A stretch of DNA of 64,000 bases from NCBI RefSeq assembly GCF_037042905.1, contig NC_087245.1:5409501-5473500 (forward strand). Reading direction: 5' to 3'. The position numbers and the translations under genes were made by a program. Shown piece by piece: positions 43,901 through 51,905 of the stretch; position 1 is the first letter of the stretch; each line of letters opens with the position of its first letter. A model generated the notes under the pieces. It saw only the letters and a program-made list of their open reading frames with translations. It did not search any database and was not told where the DNA came from. The stretch is from Lytechinus pictus (taxonomy: Eukaryota > Echinodermata > Echinoidea > Temnopleuroida > Toxopneustidae).

Positions 43901-46900
43901 AGCATGTCTTCAACTGCATTGACTCACCCAATTTCAAATGTTATTATTTAAAGAATAAAAGAAGATTAAAATTTCGTTAGAACTGGACAACCCCAGTATC
44001 CCCCTCCTTTGATTTTACAAACCATACTTTGCACACCATAGCAGTCTCCTGAATGGCAAGCAAAGGTCAAAACCATGACCTAAATATTGTGGGTATACAT
44101 TGAAAAATTCTATGAACTGACATAAACTATCTGCATAATACATGTTTTTTTTTGTAAACATAAACAATTTCTGAAATGCCTATAAACTGCACTTCATTTC
44201 AAATATTGAACAAAATAAATTTGAATTGAGAACAAATCTTGCACATGTATAAAATGATAAAATAGATGCTTTAAACTGGTATGAATAATTGATTTTCTTC
44301 AAAACATGAAGTAATGAGCGTCAGACAGAAAAACATCCAAACTATAAACAGATTATTGTAAAGTCGCGTTTTTTAGACCAGCCAAGGTTTAGGCAAACAA
44401 TAAGTATACCTGTAATGCACCGTGCATTTTAATATGCCCTCTGTACATGTATATATAAAAAAAAAAGTTATTGCCCCTGAGGCCAAACCACAGAATTTGG
44501 TCAGTGACTCACTTTGTCCTGAATCATTATTGTATCCTTACTGTAACTAGCTCTTCTGACACTTTCAAACAATATGGGTTCAGTGCTCAAGTTCAATTTG
44601 CAAAATTTCATCATTCCTATAATTAAAAAATGTTCATACTATATTCTTTTATTCAAATTCACCAAGATGGATTGGCTTTATTCCGTGAGCTGAATTTATC
44701 TTTTAGGTTTTAATTTTGAATATTATGAAATTAGGTTATTTCTATGCCCAGGTACATGTACGTGTATGTTTCCCGAGATTTATTCAGATAACTGGGTTAT
44801 CAAAATTTATCAAATAGTATGGATTTTTACCAGTCTTTGGCTCTCTTATAAAAAGTCTGTCCATTCACATGACACAATTGCAACTCCTACTTTCCGGTTC
44901 GTAATCACAGATATATCTATGTTGTCTTCTATAAAGGAGGCCAGCATACTTGTATTATACACTCTTTGTTGCTTTAGAGGGTGAGATTCTTGAAAATTCA
45001 CATCACGATTGAGGATTGACGGCATAGAGATTGCATGCTTGGCAACCGCCTTTCATGGAAGACATCAAATCCAGACGAGAAAATTAAAGATTACTATATC
45101 AATTCCGCTTCCATAATTTTGTTGATTTAAGCTATGATTTTGAATGCCTTGAAAACTATCTAGATTGAAACAACATTGAAAATTACACAATTATTAGTGG
45201 GTATTCTTTGTACCTAGAGGAGGTGTTCTTGACTCATCGGCTATAGTGAAAATATATTCATTTTGATATTTTTGTAACAAGAGACATAGAGACTATTCAC
45301 TGACTATATCAAGTTAAAGGAAAGATACACATTACATTGATAAGTGTACTGCATTTAGCCTAGTTTTGCATAAGATTTCGGTTAAATGCTCCATCTGGGT
45401 GCTTGATTCTTTGACTCTCTAGACATAATAAAATTGTTCTTTTCAGGGCCATCCTAAGGTTTCTGAGAAGATGAGACTATTACTGAAGGACTGGTCAGAG
45501 AAAGAAATGAAGAATGATCCCTCATGCAGGTATGGTCAGGTGACTGTGTGACAAGGTCGCTTGTTTGATAAATCTATTGTTTTTTTAATATATTTATTTA
45601 TGGTTCCCAAGTTGTAATACATTTTGTGGTGCATTACATGTATGTGTACATGTACATTATTTGGTTTTATAAGAAATATCTCCAAACCACTTTACCCTAT
45701 GATTCTCATTCAAAGTCCTTGTTATATGACAGATTATGCACATCTATATAAAATGACTTTGAGAGCCCCTTCAAAAGCATTACAGTATTGGAATGTTAAA
45801 GCAGAAATGAACCACCAGCATTAACAGCGCCACCTCAAGTCCTAGCTCCTCAGATCTGGCCAACATAAGGCAGCATTCTCGGCTGTGTAGTCTTGTAATA
45901 TATGCCACTTGAGTAACACACTGATTCACTTCTCAATACATTCATATCATACTAATTAAATGTATATATCAAGTCGCAAAATAAGAACTATCCTATAAAA
46001 AAACATTTTAGTTTCTCTGTATGAAAAGATTATAGGCTAATTAATTCTGTGTATATTATTGATGGTTATCTCAAAATGTACATTTTTTAAGACTAGTTAT
46101 ATATAACACACAGTCAGTTAGATATTACATTGCATGTTGGTCAGTTCACTCCCCCTTTAAAGGCTTGATGGGGAAGTTACATTATATTGTAAATAATTTA
46201 TGGCTTTCAACCCAGTAAATGAGATTGCATATTTTGATCTGATACATTGTAAATCTTGGAACCAGCAGGATTTGAACCTCTCATCCACCGGTCAGTGACT
46301 CTACCAACATAAAATACATCAATTGAATTTACAATGTAATGTAACTTTACTCAGCAACCCTTTATCATTCAATTTCAGTGATGGCCTGGTGGTAGAGTTG
46401 TTGATTGGCAATCAGTAGATGAGAGGTTCAAATCCTGCTGGTTCCAAGAATTGTTCTGACTCATCAGATCGAAAAATATGATCTTATTTACTGGGTTGAA
46501 AGCTATGAATTGTATTTACAATATAATATCAGTTTTATCATCATATGGCCTGACTACTGATAAAGTTGTACTTTCACAATTCACTTACTATTTTCAAGTG
46601 CCCAGTTTAGTCATACATAGACTAGAACATGTGACAATTATTAATTATCAATCCTCATGTTATCACAATTTATCGTTTTTCTTTTTATTTCTTATATCTA
46701 GTCTAATTACACAGCTGTATAACAGTCTTAAAACAGAAGGGTTTGGTTTCTCTTCATCAGATGATACACCTGTGAGTATTCCTCGTGTTATTATACAAAT
46801 AATGCACTGTTGTATGAAGTGTGTTATAGCAGAAACAGTGTACAATGTTTCATCATTGCAAGTGAAAGGACATGTACCAAAACAGATCAGTGCATGATTT

Positions 46901-49900
46901 GTTTTGTAAGAAAGATATCAGAAATGCCATCTGAACATATATACAACAATCTTATCTAGACCCAAAGCCTAATGTGCATAAAATGTTTTCAAAATACATG
47001 CTTTAAAAAAAAAGTCTGTCAAACATATTATTCCAAATATGAAAAAGATCTTGTAGTGTTGATAGATGTTTGAAAGTCTCTTCTATCAGGTGATGCACAC
47101 ACACACAAAAATAATTCATTCTTGAGCAAACACTTTTTAGTGTGACAAATGACCTTGCACCAAAATGAATGGTATAGGACAGTGGAAGCCACAGTCTGAA
47201 TTAAGTACTTTTTCCTGCAGCAAGCTATTTTGCAGTATGCAAATATCATTCTGCATTATATAGAATACTAATTTTCTTAATTGTTTTAGGCAGAAATTAG
47301 GGGCGATTCAAGAAAATCTGGTTGCCCCAATGCATCTCATTTGGCTAATTTTAGGGGCACTTAGGGCTGTCATACAGGTGAAATAGTTGGATGCCCCCAT
47401 GTGTTTCCCATGTTGCACTACAGGCACTCAAACACTCTAGAGAAATATAATAGTTTTACAATTGTACTATATGATGAATGGAAGAAACTATGATACTATG
47501 ATACAAACCCGCTTGCCCGGGGCAAGTGAAGATGAAGTGCAGGCATCAGGCGAGCATTTCTCAAAGTCAATTGCCCGATCGGGCAAGTGGTTTTTTTGGA
47601 AATGAAAAATATCAAATGACAGTAAATTTCAATAAATTTTGGATAGATCACAATTATTGACCAAATATCTCTCATACACTACTCAAAAAAAGTTAAGGAC
47701 CACTTTTTAAAACGTACATAAAGATTTTATACAAGGTGTTTTATTTCTGGAAATACCTCAGTACAACTGTCCTAAATGTCCTTAAACACGCTGTAATCAA
47801 TTTCACGCATGGGTGGTTTCAGTTGTTGCACAATGTCTCTCGCATCACTGCACATCCTGAAAAGTGGGCCCCGAGGGGTATCAGCTACCGACATGAAGTG
47901 GTAAAAACGAATGTCTGAGTGTCTTTCAGGCAGTTCAGTAACGAGTGTGACCACCTCCTGCAGCAATAACGGCTTCACAGCGCTGTCTCATGGAGCTGAT
48001 GAGGCGATTGATGTCTCTGACGTCCAGTGCATCCCATGCAGCCTCCAGAGCCACACCCAGCTGCTGCAGTCCAAGTGGATGGGCTTCGAGCTGCTCGAGA
48101 CTCCTCCCCATCATGTCCCAGACGTGCTCTATCGGGTTTAAGTCCGGGGACCTCGCTGGCCACTCCATACGCTCAATCCCCTGGCCCTCAAGGAACTCGG
48201 TCACCACCCTAGCTCGGTGGGCACGGGCATTGTCATCCATGAAAATGATGTTTTGTCCCACATTTTCTGCAAATGGCACCACTATAGGTTCAAGGACCTC
48301 ATCCCTGTACCTCACTCCTGTCATTGCTCCCCCTGGGACCACGTAGAGACGAGTACGGTTGGCGTAGGTGATGCCTCCCCACACCATGACGCTGCCTCCC
48401 CCATAACGGTCATGTTCTGCAATACAGGGGTCTGCAAATCTCTCTCCTGGTCGCCTCCAGACTCTCGAACGTCCATCATTGTGGTCAAGGGAAAATCTGC
48501 TCTCATCTGTGAACAGAACTCTACGCCATTGCTGTCTGGTCCATCTGACATGCTCCCGGGCCCAGTTGAGACGAATTCTTCTGTGAGCAGGGGTGAGTGG
48601 GACACACTGAGCTGGCCGTCTGGCATGCATATTGGCTCTGTGAAGTCGGTTACGGATTGTTTGAGTGGAAACAATCACTCCAGTTGCTGCAGCGAAGTCA
48701 TTGTTGAGGCGGCGTGCACTGTGAAAGCGGTTGCGGAGGCTGAGATTCGTCAAGTAGCGATCATCTCTAGGGGTTGTCGAAACTGGTCGGCCACTGCGGG
48801 GTCTCTCGGAGTATAGCCCTGTCTCTCGGTGTCTTTGATTTGCTCTGCTAATGACACTGTGTGACACGCCCATCATTCTGGCTACTCTTCGCTGACTGAG
48901 GCCAGCTTCCAGCATCCCTAGGGCTCTGGCTACATCTGTTTCACTTAGGTGGTGTCTTGGCATTGCTATCCAGCTGTCCAGGATGCCATCAAACACAATG
49001 AAATCAATTTCACACATGCAGTTCTTTCATGTCTCTTGCATCATTGCAATGTGCCCGTACAAAAGTGGCTTCCAAAGCATTTTCTGTCTTTAGTCTCTAC
49101 AATCAACAACTTGCTGACAATAGCAATGCCAAGATACAGCTGTCCAGAATGCCATCAAACACAATGACATCAATTTCACACATGCAGTTCTTTCATGATG
49201 TCTCTGGCATCATTGCAGTGGGCCATAAGACAAGTGTCTTCCAAAGCATTTTCTGTCTTTAGTCTGTACAATCAACAACTTGCCTACAACAGCAATGCCA
49301 AGACACCACCTAAGTGAAACAGATGTAGCCAGAGCCCTAGGGATGCTGGAAGCTGGCCTCAGTCAGCGAAGAGTAGCCAGAATGATGGGCATGTCACACA
49401 GTGTCATTAGCAGAGCAAATCAAAGACACCGAGAGACAGGGCTATACTCCGAGAGACCCCGCAGTGGCCGACCAGTTTCGACAACCCCTAGAGATGATCG
49501 CTACTTGACGAATCTCAGCCTCCGCAACCGCTTTCACAGTGCACGCCGCCTCAACAATGACTTCGCTGCAGCAACTGGAGTGATTGTTTCCACTCAAACA
49601 ATCCGTAACCGACTTCACAGAGCCAATATGCATGCCAGACGGCCAGCTCAGTGTGTCCCACTCACCCCTGCTCACAGAAGAATTCGTCTCAACTGGGCCT
49701 GGGAGCATGTCAGATGGACCAGACAGCAATGGCGTAGAGTTCTGTTCACAGATGAGAGCAGATTTTCCCTTGACCACAATGATGGACGTTCGAGAGTCTG
49801 GAGGCGACCAGGAGAGAGATTTGCAGACCCCTGTATTGCAGAACATGACCGTTATGGGGGAGGCAGCGTCATGGTGTGGGGAGGCATCACCTACGCCAAC

Positions 49901-51565
49901 CGTACTCGTCTCTACGTGGTCCCAGGGGGAGCAATGACAGGAGTGAGGTACAGGGATGAGGTCCTTGAACCTATAGTGGTGCCATTTGCAGAAAATGTGG
50001 GACAAAACATCATTTTCATGGATGACAATGCCCGTGCCCACCGAGCTAGGGTGGTGACCGAGTTCCTTGAGGGCCAGGGGATTGAGCGTATGGAGTGGCC
50101 AGCGAGGTCCCCGGACTTAAACCCGATAGAGCACGTCTGGGACATGATGGGGAGGAGTCTCGAGCAGCTCGAAGCCCATCCACTTGGACTGCAGCAGCTG
50201 GGTGTGGCTCTGGAGGCTGCATGGGATGCACTGGACGTCAGAGACATCAATCGCCTCATCAGCTCCATGAGACAGCGCTGTGAAGCCGTTATTGCTGCAG
50301 GAGGTGGTCACACTCGTTACTGAACTGCCTGAAAGACACTCAGACATTCGTTTTTACCACTTCATGTCGGTAGCTGATACCCCTCGGGGCCCACTTTTCA
50401 GGATGTGCAGTGATGCGAGAGACATTGTGCAACAACTGAAACCACCCATGCGTGAAATTGATTACAGCGTGTTTAAGGACATTTAGGACAGTTGTACTGA
50501 GGTATTTCCAGAAATAAAACACCTTGTATAAAATCTTTATGTACGTTTTAAAAAGTGGTCCTTAACTTTTTTTGAGTAGTGTATAATGTCAAACCAGTCA
50601 AAATAACATGTAATCAGTAATCAGTGCCAATTTACCAAGAAATTATCGTAAGGTAACTTGTTCGAAGAACGGCTATGGGGGCTGCCATCTTACGCTCTAA
50701 AAAACACTGCGCATGCGCTACTATCTTGCGCAATTTGCTGCTGACGAAGGCTGAGGAAACCCATTATTTCGCCATGTTCTGCACTACATTATGAGCGAGC
50801 CAGCTGATTCTCGAGCTCGCTGCAAACTTTGTGACTCGGCCTCAAGGTTTGTGATCATTCCCAACCAATTAAAGAATGAGTCATCAGACTAAAATATAGC
50901 TCCAAAGGTAGTGTGAGTGAAGCTACTAGCGAAACTTAGTAAGAATTAGCAGATCCATGTCTATGATGGCAATAAGAACTGATGTCATGAATTTGCTGAA
51001 AATAAACTTATAGACAGAGGCTACATGTATGTGTGTTTACTACATGATTTTCATTGTGTATTACCGTCATAAAAGAATAATTATATAAAAATTGAGCTAA
51101 CAGTTTTTTCTATTGGGCAAGGAAATTCGGGCAAGTGATAAAAAAAAAGTGTGGAGGTCTGTTTTTATATATTACATCAAATTTTGAACATCCATGATCA
51201 TCTAAATTGTTTGGCTTGGATTAATGCAATTTACAAATTGATGTCTTGGGAAAATTTACTGATTTATGTTTACTGTGTTTTTTGTTTTCTTTATTACAGC
51301 AAGAAATTTATTCATACAATGAACACAGTTGCAGGCCTGAAAGTGTTAGATTATTTATTTTTGTTCATTTATATTTTCATTAAGCTGTATACTTGCAATG
51401 CTTGTGTCATTATAGCAGCACATTTCATGCTTCCTAGATATATTATTTTACTAAATGCATCTACTTCTTTTCATTATTTTTGTATTTTACAGAAGCCCAC
51501 ACAAACATTCAGCAAAGATCCCAATGTAGTCTCTTCACAACAAGAAGAAGATGATATCGCTAAAG
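25917..51565 (+). CDS. STAM: STAM, signal transducing adapter molecule (ESCRT-0), first seven coding exons; 3' part not seen
   Basis: Seven exons, all GT-AG and in phase: 25917-25956, 37706-37790, 39442-39517, 41165-41260, 45447-45529, 46702-46771 and 51493-51565. They encode 174 residues plus one base. The N-terminus [13 protein letters not shown], then [47 protein letters not shown] and [16 protein letters not shown], form a VHS domain (about residues 9-147) matching STAM. STAM pairs with HRS/HGS on early endosomes and binds ubiquitinated cargo through VHS, UIM and SH3 regions. The visible part stops at EEDDIAK, exactly where the UIM (AIELSLKEQ in vertebrates) should begin. UIM, SH3 and C-terminal exons are not found up to 64000, so they lie beyond the window or were displaced by the duplication at 58966. 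Introns are 1.2-11.7 kb and full of mobile elements. Confidence 0.93.
26296..26922. mobile_element. TIR element with 8-bp target duplication (hAT-like)
   Basis: The ends are AGGGAGTTCGGTGA and TCACCGAACTCCCTA, flanked by the exact 8-bp repeat TTAATACT (26288-26295 and 26923-26930). Internally, about 195-bp direct repeats occur (words CAACAAATTTG.TA and GGAAAGCTTGTGAAATAAGA near 26330 and 26525). An 8-bp duplication is typical of hAT elements; no transposase is present. The element sits in the loop of a GCGAGGTTA hairpin like the one at 17555. Confidence 0.8.
26950..27478. mobile_element. Fold-back element, TAACCCAGGG family copy 2, 9-bp target duplication
   Basis: Flanked by the exact 9-bp repeat GCACAACGC (26941-26949 and 27479-27487). 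The termini are TAACCCAGGGAGC and GCTCCCTGGGTTA. Nearly the whole 529 bp folds on itself, with the symmetry point near 27215. It shares long blocks with 21046-21496 (ATGGATGAAGGTC, GGCACAGACTGG, CGATCGGCCATTTT). It also carries a GC-rich subterminal hairpin (CCCGCACAGCGGGCGGG) absent from copy 1. Confidence 0.88.
27561..28165. mobile_element. Fold-back element with ACTAGTATTCAACCCG ends
   Basis: ACTAGTATTCAACCCG at 27565 and its inverse complement ending at 28162 bound arms of about 200 bp. The arms share GATCGAATTATGCGGCGA versus TCGCCGTATAATTCGATC. The ACTAGTATTCAACC word also occurs internally in both orientations. No coding content or clear target duplication. Confidence 0.6.
29510..30831. 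mobile_element. Large fold-back element with 9-bp target duplication, invaded by a LINE
   Basis: Exact 9-bp flanks GAATCAATG (29501-29509 and 30832-30840). The termini are AGTCTTGAGGACGCAATGAT and its complement. The arms are about 450 bp, with a symmetric centre near 29940 (ATTACGTAATTATA..). The right arm is lengthened by a LINE 3' fragment at about 30135-30472 and by a roughly 130-bp tandem duplication (30403-30640) that repeats the LINE tail and a GTAGGAAGGTGTAG block. A non-autonomous MULE-type element is possible by analogy of the 9-bp duplication. Confidence 0.8.
30135..30472 (+). pseudogene. 5'-truncated non-LTR retrotransposon 3' end (RT C-terminus and tail)
   Basis: An open frame to the TAA at 30379-30381 encodes [20 protein letters not shown] followed by a [15 protein letters not shown] block. 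This 'LWNSLP...FK..LK..LF' tail is the hallmark C-terminus of CR1/L2-type reverse transcriptase ORFs in marine animals. The 3' UTR contains AAGCGCCTTGAGCACTC and GGATTTGGCGCGATATAAG, then (TTA)n. The endonuclease and catalytic RT domains are missing. It inserted into the right arm of the surrounding fold-back element, so it is younger than that element. Confidence 0.8.
32170..33435. repeat. 1.27-kb polypyrimidine tract (CT-rich)
   Basis: The plus strand is almost entirely C and T, mostly as TTTC, TTCC and CTTT words, interrupted by short AATGAAGGAA-type breaks (33037, 33170). Open frames here encode only Phe/Ser/Leu or, on the other strand, Lys/Glu/Arg runs and are not genes. Such tracts can form triplex (H-DNA) structures. 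Confidence 0.95.
34549..34636. repeat. Small inverted-repeat element, AATACTTGCGTC ends
   Basis: AATACTTGCGTCAGCTGATA and, inverted, CGGCCGACGCAAGTATT bound about 88 bp. Probably a very short miniature element. No target duplication identified. Confidence 0.45.
34797..36113. mobile_element. TIR element, GCGTAGCCAGG termini, 10-bp target duplication
   Basis: The left end GGCGCGTAGCCAGG and right end CCTGGCTACGCGG are inverse complements over about 12 bp and lie inside the direct repeat TCTTATGACA (34787-34796 and 36114-36123). Next to the left end is a GC-rich run followed by C9-A13. The right side is rich in CCCTCC. No transposase is recognised in 1317 bp; short open frames look like noise. 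Confidence 0.7.
36323..37091. mobile_element. Miniature inverted-repeat element, CTGGGGCTCGTTTCTCAACA ends
   Basis: CTGGGGCTCGTTTCTCAACA on the left matches the inverse complement of GTGTTGAGAAACGGGCCCCAG on the right. A nested 49-bp-arm hairpin lies at 36569-36669. About 770 bp, no transposase. The TTTCTCAAC end resembles those at 13055 and 51738. Confidence 0.75.
36569..36669. repeat. Near-perfect hairpin with 49-bp arms and 3-nt loop
   Basis: The arm starting TCATTGAATGCATTAACCCA is followed by TGA and its exact inverse complement. It lies inside the element at 36323-37091. It may be a nested fold-back insertion. Confidence 0.9.
37590..37672. mobile_element. Possible right end of a hAT-like element (...ACAGCCCTA)
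   Basis: The sequence TCGATAGTTATCGATATCGG, further cgATA repeats and a final ATAACAGCCCTA resemble a hAT-type terminus. Similar ATCGATAGCGATAACGATAT words lie at 33944, which could be the other end of a 3.7-kb unit. Only word similarity supports this. Confidence 0.3.
37706..37790 (+). CDS. STAM: STAM exon 2
   Basis: Acceptor TTATTTCAG, donor GTAAGT. It encodes [20 protein letters not shown] and DRIKANSNA, the first helices of the VHS domain. Phase 1 in, 2 out. Confidence 0.95.
37791..39441 (+). other. STAM intron 2
   Basis: Holds the TTAA-flanked element at 38111-38858. The rest is AT-rich, with a G-rich run at 39240-39265 and no other exon. Confidence 0.8.
38111..38858. mobile_element. 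piggyBac-like miniature element, copy 1 (TTAA, CCCTA ends)
   Basis: TTAA flanks both ends (38107-38110 and 38859-38862). The ends are CCCTATCTAGGCCGGGG and CCCCGGCCTAGATAGGG. Just inside each end is a G8 or G7 block paired with a C-run. The internal sequence is similar to the copy at 55255-56020 (words GAGATCT, CGCGCGA, AATTTTTGGTCTGACATGCA, TTGGTCTCAAAAG). TTAA targets and CCCT-starting ends are characteristic of piggyBac; no transposase is present. Confidence 0.85.
39442..39517 (+). CDS. STAM: STAM exon 3
   Basis: Acceptor TTCTCAG, donor GTGAGT. It encodes [20 protein letters not shown] and LQSLV, the core VHS helices. Phase 2 in, 0 out. Confidence 0.95.
39518..41164 (+). other. STAM intron 3
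   Basis: Contains a poly-G run (39994-40010), a 157-bp tandem array and a dispersed repeat at about 40620-41120 that has an inverse-orientation relative at about 56950-57070. No other exon. Confidence 0.8.
40072..40620. repeat. 157-bp tandem repeat, about 3.3 units, carrying AGGTCAAAGGTCA
   Basis: The unit start TAGTGTGTATGATACTAG recurs at about 40075, 40232, 40389 and 40546, a period of 157. Units 2 and 3 each contain a perfect DR1 nuclear-receptor half-site pair, AGGTCAAAGGTCA (40287-40299 and 40444-40456). Unit 1 has the variant AAAGGTCAAGGTCA. Confidence 0.9.
41165..41260 (+). CDS. STAM: STAM exon 4
   Basis: Acceptor CCCTTGCAG, donor GTGAGT. It encodes [32 protein letters not shown]. 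The [11 protein letters not shown] motif is the most recognisable VHS signature. Phase 0 in and out. Confidence 0.97.
41261..45446 (+). other. STAM intron 4
   Basis: Contains a GGTCAAAGGTCATCTAGGGG dispersed repeat (about 41790-42190), a short retroposon-like tail (about 42268-42312, AATGCTCAAAGCACTTTGC) and the GC-rich element at 42479-43001. From 43010 to 45446 I see only AT-rich intron with TACATGTA words. Confidence 0.75.
42479..43001. mobile_element. GC-rich TIR element with 8-bp target duplication
   Basis: The termini are CCCGGGGGGGGCACTC and GAGTGCCCCCCCCGGG, flanked by the exact 8-bp repeat ATGACAAC (42471-42478 and 43002-43009). Inside, GGTCCTCGGAACGG, CTTGGAGCGG and CTTGGAACGG phrases repeat several times. 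Base composition is far more GC-rich than its surroundings. No transposase. Superfamily undetermined; an 8-bp duplication is seen in hAT. Confidence 0.85.
45447..45529 (+). CDS. STAM: STAM exon 5
   Basis: Acceptor TTTTCAG, donor GTATGG. It encodes [20 protein letters not shown] and MKNDPSC plus two bases. The GHPKV motif matches STAM. Phase 0 in, 2 out. Confidence 0.95.
46168..46530. mobile_element. Inverted pair of tRNA-derived SINEs
   Basis: Arms 46168-46315 and 46374-46530 are inverse complements. Each contains a tRNA-like module with the pol III B box GGTTCAAATCC, at 46425-46435 on + and 46268-46278 on -. The plus copy also has an A-box-like TGGCCTGGTGGTAGAGT at 46382. The module ends CTGCTGGTTCC. 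It lies 170 bp before STAM exon 6. Confidence 0.7.
46702..46771 (+). CDS. STAM: STAM exon 6
   Basis: Acceptor TATATCTAG, donor GTGAGT. With the split serine codon it encodes [20 protein letters not shown] and DDTP, aligning with the end of the VHS domain of STAM. Phase 2 in, 0 out. Confidence 0.9.
47935..48963 (-). CDS. Tc1-like DD34E transposase, left arm
   Basis: 342 residues, starting at [10 protein letters not shown], the same start as the mirrored copy; the frame is open further upstream but diverges there. A paired-type double helix-turn-helix occupies about residues 6-115, with a GRP-containing linker ([11 protein letters not shown], 55-65). The DDE catalytic core follows, with D153 in [10 protein letters not shown]244 in FMDDNARAH and E279 in NPIEHVW; 34 residues separate the last two, giving the DD34E signature of Tc1. 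The [10 protein letters not shown] motif (189-198) is also typical. There are no stops or frameshifts, so the protein could be active. It cuts and pastes DNA at TA sites. It differs from the right-arm copy at residues 33 (V here, M there) and 136 (R here, W there). Confidence 0.95.
   Translation of the reverse strand: MPRHHLSETDVARALGMLEAGLSQRRVARMMGVSHSVISRANQRHRETGLYSERPRSGRPVSTTPRDDRYLTNLSLRNRFHSARRLNNDFAAATGVIVSTQTIRNRLHRANMHARRPAQCVPLTPAHRRIRLNWAREHVRWTRQQWRRVLFTDESRFSLDHNDGRSRVWRRPGERFADPCIAEHDRYGGGSVMVWGGITYANRTRLYVVPGGAMTGVRYRDEVLEPIVVPFAENVGQNIIFMDDNARAHRARVVTEFLEGQGIERMEWPARSPDLNPIEHVWDMMGRSLEQLEAHPLGLQQLGVALEAAWDALDVRDINRLISSMRQRCEAVIAAGGGHTRY
48971..49300. repeat. Two 166-bp direct repeats between the two transposase genes
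   Basis: CAGCTGTCCAGGATGCCATC at 48971 and its near copy at 49137 start units that share TTTCACACATGCAGTTCTTT and CATTTTCTGTCTTTAGTC and end AGCAATGCCAAGA. The second unit's end contains the start codon of the plus-strand transposase. The repeat is direct, so it breaks the palindrome's symmetry and forms the spacer and loop. Confidence 0.85.
49295..50323 (+). CDS. Tc1-like DD34E transposase, right arm
   Basis: 342 residues, intact, with the same domain order and catalytic triad (D153, D244, E279) as the left-arm gene. At residue 136 tryptophan replaces arginine, and at 33 methionine replaces valine. The ATG at 49295 lies at the end of the second 166-bp repeat unit. The stop at 50321-50323 lies 258 bp from the right terminus, exactly mirroring the left arm. 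Confidence 0.95.
   Translation: MPRHHLSETDVARALGMLEAGLSQRRVARMMGMSHSVISRANQRHRETGLYSERPRSGRPVSTTPRDDRYLTNLSLRNRFHSARRLNNDFAAATGVIVSTQTIRNRLHRANMHARRPAQCVPLTPAHRRIRLNWAWEHVRWTRQQWRRVLFTDESRFSLDHNDGRSRVWRRPGERFADPCIAEHDRYGGGSVMVWGGITYANRTRLYVVPGGAMTGVRYRDEVLEPIVVPFAENVGQNIIFMDDNARAHRARVVTEFLEGQGIERMEWPARSPDLNPIEHVWDMMGRSLEQLEAHPLGLQQLGVALEAAWDALDVRDINRLISSMRQRCEAVIAAGGGHTRY
51493..51565 (+). CDS. STAM: STAM exon 7 (last STAM exon visible)
   Basis: Acceptor TGTATTTTACAG, donor GTAAGA. It encodes [20 protein letters not shown] and DIAK plus one base. The acidic EEDDIAK stretch directly precedes the UIM in known STAM proteins. Phase 0 in, 1 out. Confidence 0.9.
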
Positions 51566-51737
51566 GTAAGAAAGGAAGGGCATTCACGCAAAACTAAAAT
51601 AATACATGCTGGTGGTGTGATGACATTCTAATGTCTGTCATTCGTCACATTGGATGAAGAGAAGTGGATGATCATTTCACTTAAATACAGGTCAAGTTTA
51701 AGATATAAAACTCAGTCAAAGGTCACAGCTCATAGGC

Positions 51738-51905
51738 CGGTATTCTCAAAGGAGGTTTAGTTAGCCCGGGTTAAAATTTAAACCATGGACTAATTAGCCC
51801 GGGCTAAATTTTAGTCCATGGTTTAAACCTCGGCGGTATTCACCAACGGTGGACTAACTAAACCATGGTCACTGAGCATGCTCAGTTACAGGATGATTTC
51901 TGAGC
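51738..51905. mobile_element. Hairpin-rich repeat end, GTATTCTCAAAGG
   Basis: GGCCGGTATTCTCAAAGGAG is followed by nested inverted words (TTAGCCCGGG, TTTAAACCATGGACTAA and complements) and a second GGTATTCACC. It resembles a miniature-element terminus of the kind seen at 13055 and 36323. The other end was not found. Confidence 0.4.

Larger units (their letters stand above)
47677..50581. mobile_element. Palindromic Tc1-like double element: two head-to-head transposase genes between one pair of termini
   Basis: TA lies directly outside both ends (47675-47676 and 50582-50583), and the outer termini are CACTACTCAAAAAAAGTTAA and its inverse complement. The arms 47677-48963 and 49295-50581 (1287 bp each) are colinear inverse complements with no indel and only a few substitutions; start codons, stop codons and ends are all symmetric about 49129. 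Each arm carries a full-length transposase gene reading outward, so 5' ends face each other across a 331-bp spacer. The usual 5' terminal repeats are absent from the middle. Ordinary Tc1 elements are 1.3-1.6 kb with one gene, so this is an inverted dimer. It lies in STAM intron 6. Confidence 0.93.

Noticed and set aside
46378-46445. Functional tRNA gene
   Set aside because: A and B boxes are present but the acceptor stem does not pair well and an inverted copy lies alongside; it fits a tRNA-derived SINE better.
48217-48816. 199-codon frame antisense to the left transposase, and its mirror at 49442-50041
   Set aside because: Antisense shadow of the transposase gene; the mirrored copy follows from the palindrome.
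50704-50718. Second NRF-1-like site (TGCGCATGCGC) downstream of the double transposon
   Set aside because: No transcription start or exon lies nearby; a match by itself in an intron is weak evidence.
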